The notes: generated by a model not told the origin, from the letters alone. A DNA stretch of 7,325 bases from Planctomycetota bacterium (GCA_023434205.1 JAEYTB010000287.1:1-7325); one strand, 5' to 3'; positions 1-6,152 are shown, counted from the first letter of the stretch. Numbers and translations are program-made.

Positions 1-3
1 AAA

Positions 4-74
4 CTGGGGATCTAGGATTTGAACCTAGACTAACTGAGTCAGAGTCAGTCGTGCTACCGTTACACCAATCCCCA
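4..74 (-). tRNA. tRNA-Gln (anticodon CUG)
   Basis: On the minus strand a complete 71-nt cloverleaf can be folded. The acceptor is TGGGGAT paired with ATCCCCA, the D-stem GTGT/GCAC, and the anticodon stem ACTGA/TCAGT with loop CTCTGAC. The variable loop has 4 nt and the T-arm is CTAGG-TTCAAAT-CCTAG. The anticodon CTG reads Gln codon CAG. The U1-A72 pair at the end of the acceptor and the G discriminator are typical of bacterial tRNA-Gln and support the identity. The 3' CCA is not encoded: TTT follows the discriminator, so CCA must be added after transcription. It is transcribed away from the protease gene. Confidence 0.96.
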
Positions 75-84
75 AGGCAGCCCA

Positions 85-112
85 ATCGTACCCCGCACTG
101 CCCGCGGGGCAA
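85..112 (-). promoter_or_regulatory. possible promoter of tRNA-Gln
   Basis: On the minus strand, TTGCCC (112-107) and TACGAT (90-85) are separated by 16 nt. Each matches 4 of 6 positions of the sigma-70 -35 and -10 consensus, and the -10 ends 10 nt before the tRNA 5' end. The -35 lies inside the GC-rich hairpin at 101-125, and such matches arise by chance, so this is tentative. Confidence 0.3.
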
Positions 113-125
113 GCCGCCCCGTGGG
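101..125. other. GC-rich hairpin in the tRNA/protease spacer
   Basis: Bases 101-110 pair with 116-125 around a 5-nt loop (AAGCC), giving a 10-bp stem with one G-T wobble. It lies upstream of both flanking genes, which are divergent, so it does not terminate either of them. No U-tract follows on either strand. It could be a leader structure, a regulator site or chance pairing in GC-rich DNA. Confidence 0.5.
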
Positions 126-172
126 GGTCTTGGCGGGGGCTGGATCGCCGCGGAAGTGCCGGCCCAAGCCCT

Positions 173-195
173 GTTTCCCTCCGTTGAGGGTGAAC
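173..195. other. hairpin upstream of the HtrA gene
   Basis: CCCTC (177-181) pairs with GAGGG (186-190) around a CGTT tetraloop. The stem extends outward through GTTT/GAAC with one bulged base (191) and one G-T wobble, giving about 9 pairs. On the plus strand it is followed by CTTTCT rather than a T-run, so it is a weak terminator candidate at best. It may lie in the 5' leader of the protease gene, for which I could not find a convincing promoter. Confidence 0.4.
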
Positions 196-257
196 CTTTC
201 TGCCCGGCGGGGGTACCAACCGATATCCCTGTGCCGCGCCCCACCGCGCCGCCCTCC

Positions 258-262
258 AGGAG
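258..262 (+). promoter_or_regulatory. ribosome binding site of the HtrA gene
   Basis: AGGAG lies 6 nt before ATG 269. An in-frame TTG directly upstream (266) would be only 3 nt away, so the spacing selects ATG 269 as the start. Confidence 0.75.
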
Positions 263-268
263 TGCTTG

Positions 269-2410
269 ATGCCCCGCCCGACCCTTCCCGTGCTCGCCCT
301 CATCCTGCTCGCCGGATGCACCCAGACCACGCACACCGCCCCCCACGCCGTTCTTGCCCCGGAGCCGCCGGAGGCCGCCGACCGTGCCGAGCACCTCCGT
401 GAGGAAATGCGGGCTTTGGTCACCACCGCGCGCGACCGCGTCTTCCCCGCGCTGGTCAACATCTCCGTCATCACCGTCAGCTACTACGGCGGCAAGGAGA
501 CCAAGGGCGGCTCGGTGGGCTCGGGCACCATCATCTCGCCCGACGGGTACATCCTGACCAACCAGCACGTCACCGACAATGGCCGCAAGTTCCGCGTCAC
601 GCTCGCCGACCGGCGCGAGCTGCCCGCCACGCTCGTGGGCGAGGACCCCCTCACCGACCTCGCCGTGCTCAAAATCGACCCCGGCTCGGTCGAGGGCGCG
701 CTGCCCTACGCCTCCTTCGGCGGTTCCGACCAGCTCGTGGTGGGGGACTACGTCATGGCCATGGGCTCGCCCCTGGCCCTCTCGCGGTCCGTCACGCTGG
801 GCATCGTCTCCAACACCGAGCGCGTCTTCACCAGCGGCATGGGCGGCGACGAGATCGAGGAAATGGAGTTCGACGCCGGCCGCACCGGCCTGTTCACCTC
901 CTGGATCCAGCACGACGCCCTCATCAACCACGGCAACTCCGGCGGCCCCCTGGTCAACCTCAAGGGCGAGATCGTCGGCGTCAACGCCCTGGGCGGCAAC
1001 AACATCGGCTTCGCGATCCCCGTCTCGCTGGCGCGAGATGTCTCCCGCCAGCTCATCGCCCACGCCGAGGTCATCCGCTCCGACATCGGCATCGCCGTGA
1101 AGCCCATCAAACGCTCCGAGTTCAGGGAGGGCGTGTTCGTCAACTCTGTCGCCAAGGACTCCCCCGCCGGCAAGGCCGGGCTCAAGGCCGGCGACCTCAT
1201 CACCGCCATCGACGGGCAGCCCGTCACCGTGCGCTTCGCCGAAGAGGTCCCCGCCTTCATCCGCTCGATCGCGTCGCGCCCCGTCGGCACCCCGCTCGCC
1301 ATCGAGTACAGCCGCAACGGCGAGAAAGCCACCGCCACCGTCACCACCGAAAAACTCCTCAAGGAACGCGGCGAGCAGGTCGCGCTCCGCTCGTGGGGCG
1401 TGTCGCTCTCCGAGATCACCGCCAAGATCGCCAAGGACCGCCGCCTGGACAGCACCCGCGGCGCCATCGTCACCGGCCTCCGCCAGGGCGGCCCGGCGGT
1501 GCAGGCCGAGCCCTCCATCGGCGGGGCGGACATCATCCGCACCATCGACGGCAAGCCGGTCGAGAAGCTCGCCGACGCCGTGGAGCTCTACAAGGGCATC
1601 ATGGCCCGCGACCCCATCCCCGAGTACGTGCTCATCGGCTTCGAGCGCGCAGGCAAGCACCAGGTGACCCTGATCAAGCCGCGCCCCGAGCGCACCGAAG
1701 ACCCGCCGCGCGAGGTCCCCAAGTCGTGGATCGGCGTGGCGACGCAGCCCGTGCTCCAGCAGCTCGCACGCGAGCTGGGGCACGAGGGCCAGCTCGGCTT
1801 CCGCGTGACCCGCGTCTACCCCAACACCCTGGCTTACACCAGCGGTCTCCAGGTGGGCGACGTGATCCTGAGTATCAACGGCGAGAAGATGGCGCCCCGG
1901 TCGATGCAGGACGCGGGCATGTTCCAGCGCCGCGTCCGCCAGCTCTCCGGCTCCGACCCCGCGACACTGTCCGTGCTCCGCAACGGGGCCGTGACGGAAG
2001 TCGCCGTCCCCCTCGAGCGCACCCGCATCGGCCCCGACGAGGCGCTCAAGGAAACCAACAAGGACTTCGAGCTCTCCGTCCGCGAGCTAACCTTCTTTGA
2101 CCGCGACGACGCCCGCCTGGACGAGTCCACCACCGGCGTCATCGTCGAGAACGTCGAGCGCGCCGGCTGGGCCGGCCTGGCTGGCATCAACTACGGCGAC
2201 CTCATCCAGCGCATCAACCAGCACGAGATCACCGACATCCACGCCTTCCGCCGCGCCATGACCGAGATTGCCAAGGACCAGCCCGAGCGGGTCACCTTCG
2301 GCGTCCTCCGCGGCAACCGCACCTACTTCGTCTTCGCCGAGCCGGAGTGGAAGCCCATCGTCACCGGCGATCAAGCCAAGGACAACCCGCCCGCCGATGC
2401 GGGCCGATAG
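269..2410 (+). CDS. HtrA/Deg-family serine protease lipoprotein with four PDZ domains
   Basis: This 713-residue protein has a lipoprotein signal with lipobox LLAGC (Cys17 as lipidation site), so it should be tethered to an envelope membrane. A trypsin-like domain (about 55-265) carries the full triad: His100 in TNQHV, Asp130 in DPLTDLAVL and Ser224 in HGNSGGPLV. Four PDZ-like domains follow at roughly 271-365, 375-470, 486-585 and 600-692. Each has a recognisable carboxylate-loop region and a GD-I-x-x-I-(D/N)-G or similar strand, for example LKAGDLITAIDG. By family knowledge, HtrA proteases cleave misfolded envelope proteins and PDZ domains bind exposed C-termini or mediate allostery. Classical DegP has two PDZ domains, so four is unusual and accounts for the length. 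The start is set by AGGAG 6 nt upstream. The downstream paralogue begins 31 nt after the stop and is probably cotranscribed. The family is secure; the physiological substrate is unknown. Confidence 0.95.
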   Translation: MPRPTLPVLALILLAGCTQTTHTAPHAVLAPEPPEAADRAEHLREEMRALVTTARDRVFPALVNISVITVSYYGGKETKGGSVGSGTIISPDGYILTNQHVTDNGRKFRVTLADRRELPATLVGEDPLTDLAVLKIDPGSVEGALPYASFGGSDQLVVGDYVMAMGSPLALSRSVTLGIVSNTERVFTSGMGGDEIEEMEFDAGRTGLFTSWIQHDALINHGNSGGPLVNLKGEIVGVNALGGNNIGFAIPVSLARDVSRQLIAHAEVIRSDIGIAVKPIKRSEFREGVFVNSVAKDSPAGKAGLKAGDLITAIDGQPVTVRFAEEVPAFIRSIASRPVGTPLAIEYSRNGEKATATVTTEKLLKERGEQVALRSWGVSLSEITAKIAKDRRLDSTRGAIVTGLRQGGPAVQAEPSIGGADIIRTIDGKPVEKLADAVELYKGIMARDPIPEYVLIGFERAGKHQVTLIKPRPERTEDPPREVPKSWIGVATQPVLQQLARELGHEGQLGFRVTRVYPNTLAYTSGLQVGDVILSINGEKMAPRSMQDAGMFQRRVRQLSGSDPATLSVLRNGAVTEVAVPLERTRIGPDEALKETNKDFELSVRELTFFDRDDARLDESTTGVIVENVERAGWAGLAGINYGDLIQRINQHEITDIHAFRRAMTEIAKDQPERVTFGVLRGNRTYFVFAEPEWKPIVTGDQAKDNPPADAGR

Positions 2411-2428
2411 CCGTTCACCACCACCCCC

Positions 2429-2432
2429 GGAG
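2429..2432 (+). promoter_or_regulatory. ribosome binding site of the pseudoprotease gene
   Basis: GGAG lies 9 nt before GTG 2442. This start places a typical signal peptide exactly at the N-terminus. In-frame upstream starts would overlap the protease gene and bury the signal peptide. Confidence 0.6.
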
Positions 2433-2441
2433 CCTTCCCAC

Positions 2442-3293
2442 GTGCGAACCCTCCTGCCCGCCGCCCTGGTCCTCATCCTCGCCGGATCGACGCTCGCCGC
2501 GGCCCCCGCCGCCACGCCCCCCGCCCAGCCCGACAACCCGGCGCCGGCGCTCATCGCCGCCCGCTCCCCCGCGCTCGTCAGCGTCAAGTTCATCCTGAAG
2601 GACGAGGACGGCGAGTCCGAGGAAGAGACCGCGGGCGCCATGATCGACGGCGCCGGACTGGTCATCTGCTCCAACATGCCCTTCGGCGGCATGGCCGCCT
2701 TCCGCGGCCGCACCGCCCCCGCGCCCACCGACATCAAAATCCTCATCGGCGACGACACGCAGGGCGTCAAGGCCCGCTTCGTCGCGCGCGACACCGAGCT
2801 GGGCCTGGCGTGGCTCCAGATCGAGACCGCCCCGCCCGAGCCCTACGCCTTCATCGACTTCTCCCAGGGCGCAGAGCCCAAGGTCGGCGACCGACTCTTC
2901 GCCGTGTCGCTCATGGGCCGGTTCTTCGACCGCGCCCCCATGCTCAGCGAGGGCTACGTCACCGCCGTCGTCAGCAAGCCGCGCCCGCTCATCATGCCCA
3001 GCATCGGGATCGTCGTCGGCGCCGGCGAGGGCAGCCTGCCGATCTTCGACGCCTCGGGCAAGGTGGTCGGCCTGACCACCGTCGTCCTCCCCGACCGAGA
3101 GGAGCTGGGCCGCGACATGCAGTCCGCGATGAAGGGCTTCCTCGGGCAGATGATCCTGCCCGCCAAGGACGTCCTCGACGCGACCAACCGCGCGAAGGAA
3201 ATCGGCACGACCAGCCCCGCGCCCGAGGCTCCCGCGGCGCCGGCAACCCCCGCCACGCCCCCCGCCACGCCTGACGCCCCGGCGCCCAAGTAA
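2442..3293 (+). CDS. secreted trypsin-fold pseudoprotease, HtrA paralogue lacking the catalytic triad
   Basis: This 283-residue protein starts at GTG and has a Sec signal peptide (about 1-20, LAGSTLAA), so it is probably periplasmic. Residues about 38-245 follow the HtrA protease fold: GAMIDGAGLVICSN matches the strand before the catalytic His, DTELGLAWLQI matches DPLTDLAVLKI, and GEGSLPIFDASGKVVGL matches GNSGGPLVNLKGEIVGV. At the three active positions the residues are Met79 or Pro80 (His), Gly121 (Asp) and Gly197 (Ser). No histidine occurs anywhere in the protein, so serine protease activity is ruled out. There is no PDZ domain; residues 257-283 are an Ala/Pro/Thr-rich tail. The gene follows the active four-PDZ protease by 31 nt, so I infer a partner, inhibitor or scaffold role. 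The fold assignment rests on my own alignment of motifs; the exact role is unknown. Confidence 0.85.
   Translation: MRTLLPAALVLILAGSTLAAAPAATPPAQPDNPAPALIAARSPALVSVKFILKDEDGESEEETAGAMIDGAGLVICSNMPFGGMAAFRGRTAPAPTDIKILIGDDTQGVKARFVARDTELGLAWLQIETAPPEPYAFIDFSQGAEPKVGDRLFAVSLMGRFFDRAPMLSEGYVTAVVSKPRPLIMPSIGIVVGAGEGSLPIFDASGKVVGLTTVVLPDREELGRDMQSAMKGFLGQMILPAKDVLDATNRAKEIGTTSPAPEAPAAPATPATPPATPDAPAPK
3248..3271 (+). repeat. two perfect tandem copies of a 12-bp unit in the pseudoprotease tail
   Basis: The unit CCCCGCCACGCC occurs at 3248-3259 and again at 3260-3271. It is 4 codons long and so keeps frame, and it encodes part of the ATP/PPATP-rich tail. It looks like slippage expansion in a disordered C-terminus. 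Confidence 0.85.
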
Positions 3294-3300
3294 CCCGCCG

Positions 3301-4500
3301 TCACGCCCGCCGGACCACGACCTCGACGATCTCCGCGGGCGCCGCGATGCGCACCGGGTACCAGTGCCCCGCGCCGTTGGACACCACCAGCGCCGAGCCG
3401 TTGTCCTTCCGGTACAGGCCCGACCAGTACCGGAACATCGCCGGGCCGAACCCCACGTCCTCGCTCACCATGAGCTGCCCGCCGTGGGTGTGCCCCGAGA
3501 GCGTCAGCGGAATCCCCGCCTCCGCCGCGGCGTCGAACGCGTGGGGGTGGTGCGCCAGCAGCACGGGGAAGGCCCCCGGCCGCACCTGCCGCGCGATGTC
3601 CTCGACCGCGGAGGCGGTCTGCGACTCGCCCCGGGACCAGTCCAGCCCGAGCACCTGCACCTCGCGCCCGCGCACCATCACCGACCGCGACTCGTGGACG
3701 AGCAGGTCCACCCGCTCCCGGGCCCGCCGCACGAACTCGTAACCGTTCTCGATCAGGTCGTGGTTGCCCAGGCACAGCAGCGTCGCGTGCCGCGCCTGCA
3801 TGTTCCGCACCGCGTCGAGCGCGGCGGTCAGGTCGCTCAGCCGGTTGTTGATCAGGTCGCCCGGCAGCACCACCAGGTCCGCGTCCAGCGCGCTCGTCGT
3901 CTCCACGATCCGCTTCAGCAGCGCGCCGTCGGTGAACGTCCCCACGTGCAGGTCCGACACGTGCGCGATCCGCAGCCCGTCCAGCTCCGGCGCCAGCCCC
4001 GCCACCGGCACCTCGATCCGCCGCACCCGCAGGTCCTGCAGGTGCCCGCGCGAATAGCCGGTGATGGCGAGCGTCGCCAGCGGAGGCGCGGCGACCGCTG
4101 CCGTGGCGAGAAAGTCCCGGCGTGAGAGCCGGCGCGGGTCTTCCGCAACCCGCTCCTCGGCCGTGCCCGTCCGGCGCCGCCTCATCCACGCCCGCACGCC
4201 CACCGCGCCCTGCCACACACCCCGCCCCAGGTTCCAAGGCAGCACCGTCACGACCAGCACCGGCAGCACCAGCAGGTGCCACGCGTACACCGCCGTCATC
4301 ACCAGCGCGGGCGGGCTGGGGAACGCCGCCCCCACCCACCGGCTCACAAAGATCCACAGGATCAGCCCGAGCTGGACCGCCATGAACGCCGCGACCCCCG
4401 CGCGCAGCCACGGCCGACCCGACCGGCGCGCGAGCACGTCCGCCCGCCACCACCACAGGACGTCCGCGACGAGGATGGCGATCAGAATCAACCTGAACAT
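3301..4500 (-). CDS. membrane-anchored calcineurin-like metallophosphoesterase (YkuE/YaeI-like)
   Basis: This is a 399-residue dinuclear-metal phosphoesterase. Three hydrophobic helices (about 3-19, 32-55, 66-90) are followed by an Arg-rich loop and a Tat-like motif SRRDFL (126-131) heading a fourth hydrophobic stretch (131-147). The catalytic domain (about 160-395) shows the family metal motifs in order: SDLH (Asp183, His185), PGD (Asp215), GNHD (Asn246, His247), AHHPH (around His317) and GHTHGGQ (His337, His339). The positive-inside rule puts the Arg-rich loop in the cytoplasm and the enzyme domain outside. Relatives hydrolyse phosphodiesters or wall and lipid phosphates; chlamydial LpxG belongs to the same broad superfamily but acts on the cytoplasmic side. 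The substrate here cannot be told. The stop lies 7 nt from that of the convergent pseudoprotease gene. Start ATG 4500-4498 has only a weak upstream GGTAGGG. A start just before the Tat motif cannot be excluded, but no good one is seen. Confidence 0.9.
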   Translation of the reverse strand: MFRLILIAILVADVLWWWRADVLARRSGRPWLRAGVAAFMAVQLGLILWIFVSRWVGAAFPSPPALVMTAVYAWHLLVLPVLVVTVLPWNLGRGVWQGAVGVRAWMRRRRTGTAEERVAEDPRRLSRRDFLATAAVAAPPLATLAITGYSRGHLQDLRVRRIEVPVAGLAPELDGLRIAHVSDLHVGTFTDGALLKRIVETTSALDADLVVLPGDLINNRLSDLTAALDAVRNMQARHATLLCLGNHDLIENGYEFVRRARERVDLLVHESRSVMVRGREVQVLGLDWSRGESQTASAVEDIARQVRPGAFPVLLAHHPHAFDAAAEAGIPLTLSGHTHGGQLMVSEDVGFGPAMFRYWSGLYRKDNGSALVVSNGAGHWYPVRIAAPAEIVEVVVRRA

Positions 4501-4519
4501 GCGAGTTCTACCCTACCAC

Positions 4520-4987
4520 ATGCCACACGAGCTGCTGCTGGACGGCTTCCTGATCTCCGACGCCCGCGAACGCATCGACCTCGACGCCGTCCACGCGTTC
4601 CTCACCCGATCCTACTGGTCACCCGGTGTGCCCCGGGCCACCGTCGAAAAGGCCGCGGCGAACAGCATGGTCTTCGGCGTCTACCGCACCGGGGATGCGG
4701 CCCAGGTGGGCTATGCCCGCGTCATCACCGACCAGGCAACATACGCCTACCTGTCCGATGTGTTCATCCTCGAGGGATTCCGGGGCCGGGGCCTCTCCAA
4801 GGCCCTCATCGGTCACATTCTCTCTCACCCCCAGCTCCAGGGCCTGCGCCGGTGGGCCCTGCTCACGTGGGACGCCCAGCGGCTGTACGAGCAGTTCGGC
4901 TTCGGCTACCTCGAAGACCCGCGCCGGTACATGGAGCGCGTCAACCGCACCAACGCTCCCGCTTCATCGCACGCCAGCGGCGTCTGA
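4520..4987 (+). CDS. GNAT-family N-acetyltransferase
   Basis: This 155-residue protein has the compact GNAT fold and probably transfers an acetyl group from acetyl-CoA to an amine that cannot be predicted. Motif A is DVFILEGFRGRGLSKALI (80-97), with the R-G-R-G-L-S pyrophosphate loop at 88-93. LYEQFGF (122-128) is the usual C-terminal CoA-side motif. The N-terminal ISDARERIDLDAVHAFL-SYW stretch and the RRWALLTWDAQRLYEQFGF block match a common small cytoplasmic GNAT subgroup. Start ATG 4520 fits the usual N-terminus; an alternative in-frame ATG at 4499 would add seven residues and overlap the start codon of the divergent phosphoesterase. Neither has a Shine-Dalgarno sequence, so translation may be leaderless or SD-independent. 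The gene is divergent from the phosphoesterase and convergent with the phenylalanine hydroxylase. Confidence 0.9.
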   Translation: MPHELLLDGFLISDARERIDLDAVHAFLTRSYWSPGVPRATVEKAAANSMVFGVYRTGDAAQVGYARVITDQATYAYLSDVFILEGFRGRGLSKALIGHILSHPQLQGLRRWALLTWDAQRLYEQFGFGYLEDPRRYMERVNRTNAPASSHASGV

Positions 4988-4991
4988 GACC

Positions 4992-5070
4992 ACAGAGCAC
5001 GGAATGAAGGTGAGAACCGAATCAGGAGTTGCGAGTCACTCACCCTCACAACCCTCTCCGTGCCCTCTGT
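4992..5070. repeat. imperfect long inverted repeat between convergent genes
   Basis: ACAGAGCACGGA (4992-5003) pairs with bases 5057-5070 over 12 bp, interrupted by a 2-nt CC bulge (5063-5064), around a 53-nt loop. Inside the loop GGTGAG (5009-5014) can pair with CTCACC (5039-5044). It sits between the stop codons of the acetyltransferase and hydroxylase genes, so it could aid bidirectional termination or mRNA stability, although the loop is too long for a classical terminator. Confidence 0.55.
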
Positions 5071-5092
5071 CCCTCCCTCCGTCCCCTCCGTG
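5056..5092 (+). repeat. degenerate CTCCGTG tandem repeat
   Basis: CTCCGTG-like units recur about every 9-12 nt at 5056 (CTCCGTG), 5065 (CTCTGT), 5077 (CTCCGT) and 5086 (CTCCGTG). The strand is a C/T-rich tract unlike the coding DNA around it. The inverted copy at 4992-5003 is related to the first two units. It looks like an intergenic repeat element rather than a coding region. Confidence 0.5.
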
Positions 5093-5104
5093 TTCCTCTT
5101 CCGC

Positions 5105-6073
5105 TTACCGCGCCCCCGCCAGCACCGGCCGGTGCCCCAGCACCTGCTCCGCGTACTTGTTCATCGCGTCGCGGAGCTGCTCGAAGCTCTCCAGCACGTA
5201 GTAAATCGGCTGGAAGTGGTCGATCTCAAAGTTGGTCCGGCAGATCCGCTCCAGGTCGAACGGCCGCCACTCCGCCACTTCCCGCACCGTGCAGTCCGGC
5301 GTGCCCGCCCCCTTCTTCTCCCACTGGCCCCGCAGCGCGTACTCCGCCTCCGAGTGCGACGAGACCAGCCCGCTCCCGTACAGCTTGACCTCCCCGTTCT
5401 CACGGATCAGCCCGAACTCCACCGTGAACCAGAACAGCCGCCCCAGCCGCTCGATGTGGTGCTCGTCCTCGCACTCCAGCGCCGCCTGCCCGTACGTCTG
5501 CAGGAAGTCCGCGAACACCTCCAGCGTGTGCAGCGGCACGTGCCCGAACACATCGTGGAAAATGTCCGGCTCCGGCAGGTAGTCCATCACCTCCCGCGGC
5601 CGGATCAGCACCGTCGTCGGGAACTCCCGCTGCGCCAGGCACGCGAAGAACGCCTTGGCCGGCAGGTACCCCGGCACGCCATAGCTCGCCCACTTCGACT
5701 GCGCCTTCAGGAACTTGTTGATCCCGTCCAGCCGTGTGCCCTTCGCGACCTTCACGCCCCCTGCGATCTCGATGTCGCGGTCCAGCACCAGGTCATCCAG
5801 CAGCGGCAGCCGGTCGCGGCTCAGCTTGAGGATCTTCATGCCGTCGATGAAAATCCGCGAGACCTGCTTCTCCAGCACCGTCCACCGCCGGTCGAACAGG
5901 TCCCGCCACACATCGTGGTTCTCTCGCGTGTACAGGTGGTACTGCTGCGTGATGTAGAACTTGTCCGCGTCGATCTCCGACGCGGGCATCTCCGGCGCCC
6001 GGTCCGCCGCGGCCTGCGCCTCCCGAGCCTCCACTCCGTCGATGATGTTGTTGTACCGGATGTCCTGACGCAT
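5105..6073 (-). CDS. phhA: phenylalanine 4-hydroxylase (tetrahydropterin-dependent aromatic amino acid hydroxylase)
   Basis: This cytoplasmic non-haem iron enzyme of 322 residues hydroxylates phenylalanine to tyrosine with O2 and a tetrahydropterin. The family signature PDIFHDVFGHVP (169-180) supplies iron ligands His173 and His178, and VEFGL supplies Glu219. The spacings of 5 and 41 residues equal those of Chromobacterium PAH (His138, His143, Glu184). The C-terminal block FDLERICRTNFEIDHFQPIY and SFEQL is also typical. There is no ACT regulatory domain; the N-terminus is about 35 residues longer than in the Chromobacterium enzyme. The start ATG has a perfect AGGAGG 6 nt upstream and a TATAAT box 35 nt upstream, so it probably has its own promoter. 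The recycling enzyme PhhB (pterin carbinolamine dehydratase) is not in the window. Tyr or Trp hydroxylase activity is less likely in bacteria but cannot be excluded from motifs alone. Confidence 0.94.
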   Translation of the reverse strand: MRQDIRYNNIIDGVEAREAQAAADRAPEMPASEIDADKFYITQQYHLYTRENHDVWRDLFDRRWTVLEKQVSRIFIDGMKILKLSRDRLPLLDDLVLDRDIEIAGGVKVAKGTRLDGINKFLKAQSKWASYGVPGYLPAKAFFACLAQREFPTTVLIRPREVMDYLPEPDIFHDVFGHVPLHTLEVFADFLQTYGQAALECEDEHHIERLGRLFWFTVEFGLIRENGEVKLYGSGLVSSHSEAEYALRGQWEKKGAGTPDCTVREVAEWRPFDLERICRTNFEIDHFQPIYYVLESFEQLRDAMNKYAEQVLGHRPVLAGAR

Positions 6074-6079
6074 GCCGAA

Positions 6080-6085
6080 CCTCCT
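6080..6085 (-). promoter_or_regulatory. ribosome binding site of phhA
   Basis: A perfect AGGAGG on the minus strand lies 6 nt before ATG 6073 and fixes the start. It is the strongest Shine-Dalgarno sequence in the window. Confidence 0.85.
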
Positions 6086-6108
6086 GGGGGCGACCTGCCA
6101 ACCCCTTC

Positions 6109-6114
6109 ATTATA
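6109..6114 (-). promoter_or_regulatory. -10 box of a likely phhA promoter
   Basis: A perfect TATAAT on the minus strand lies in an AT-rich island (6107-6119) in otherwise GC-rich DNA, giving a leader of about 30 nt with the Shine-Dalgarno sequence in it. No good -35 hexamer is seen at 16-19 nt spacing, so an activator or a relaxed -35 may be involved. Confidence 0.5.
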
Positions 6115-6152
6115 GATACAGCCGTGCGCACCACCGCCACCCGGGCCCGCGC

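Noticed and set aside
184..227. TTGAGG and GATATC as a sigma-70 promoter, or GAACC as an ECF-type -35, for the HtrA gene
   Set aside because: The spacings do not fit and no matching partner hexamer is present.
748..1554. 268-codon minus-strand open frame inside the HtrA gene
   Set aside because: No recognisable domain and no ribosome binding signal; long antisense frames are common in such GC-rich DNA.
2268..2441. Upstream extension of the pseudoprotease gene
   Set aside because: It would overlap the end of the HtrA gene with an Arg/Ser/Pro-rich segment and place the signal peptide 58 residues in; GTG 2442 with GGAG fits better.
3248..3271. Possible minisatellite or CRISPR-like repeat
   Set aside because: There are only two 12-bp copies without spacers, in frame within a Pro/Ala/Thr-rich tail; simple slippage explains it.
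2954..4456. 500-codon open frame on the minus strand overlapping the phosphoesterase
   Set aside because: It is a shifted-frame shadow of the real gene; its translation is Gly/Ala/Arg-rich without any domain, as expected from GC-rich third positions.
4061..4519. Upstream extension of the acetyltransferase frame
   Set aside because: The added segment is antisense to the phosphoesterase and low-complexity; GNAT homology begins only near ATG 4520.
5060..6115. 351-codon plus-strand open frame antisense to phhA
   Set aside because: The translation is low-complexity Arg/Pro/Leu-rich with no motif, while the opposite strand encodes a clear enzyme with exact metal-ligand spacing.
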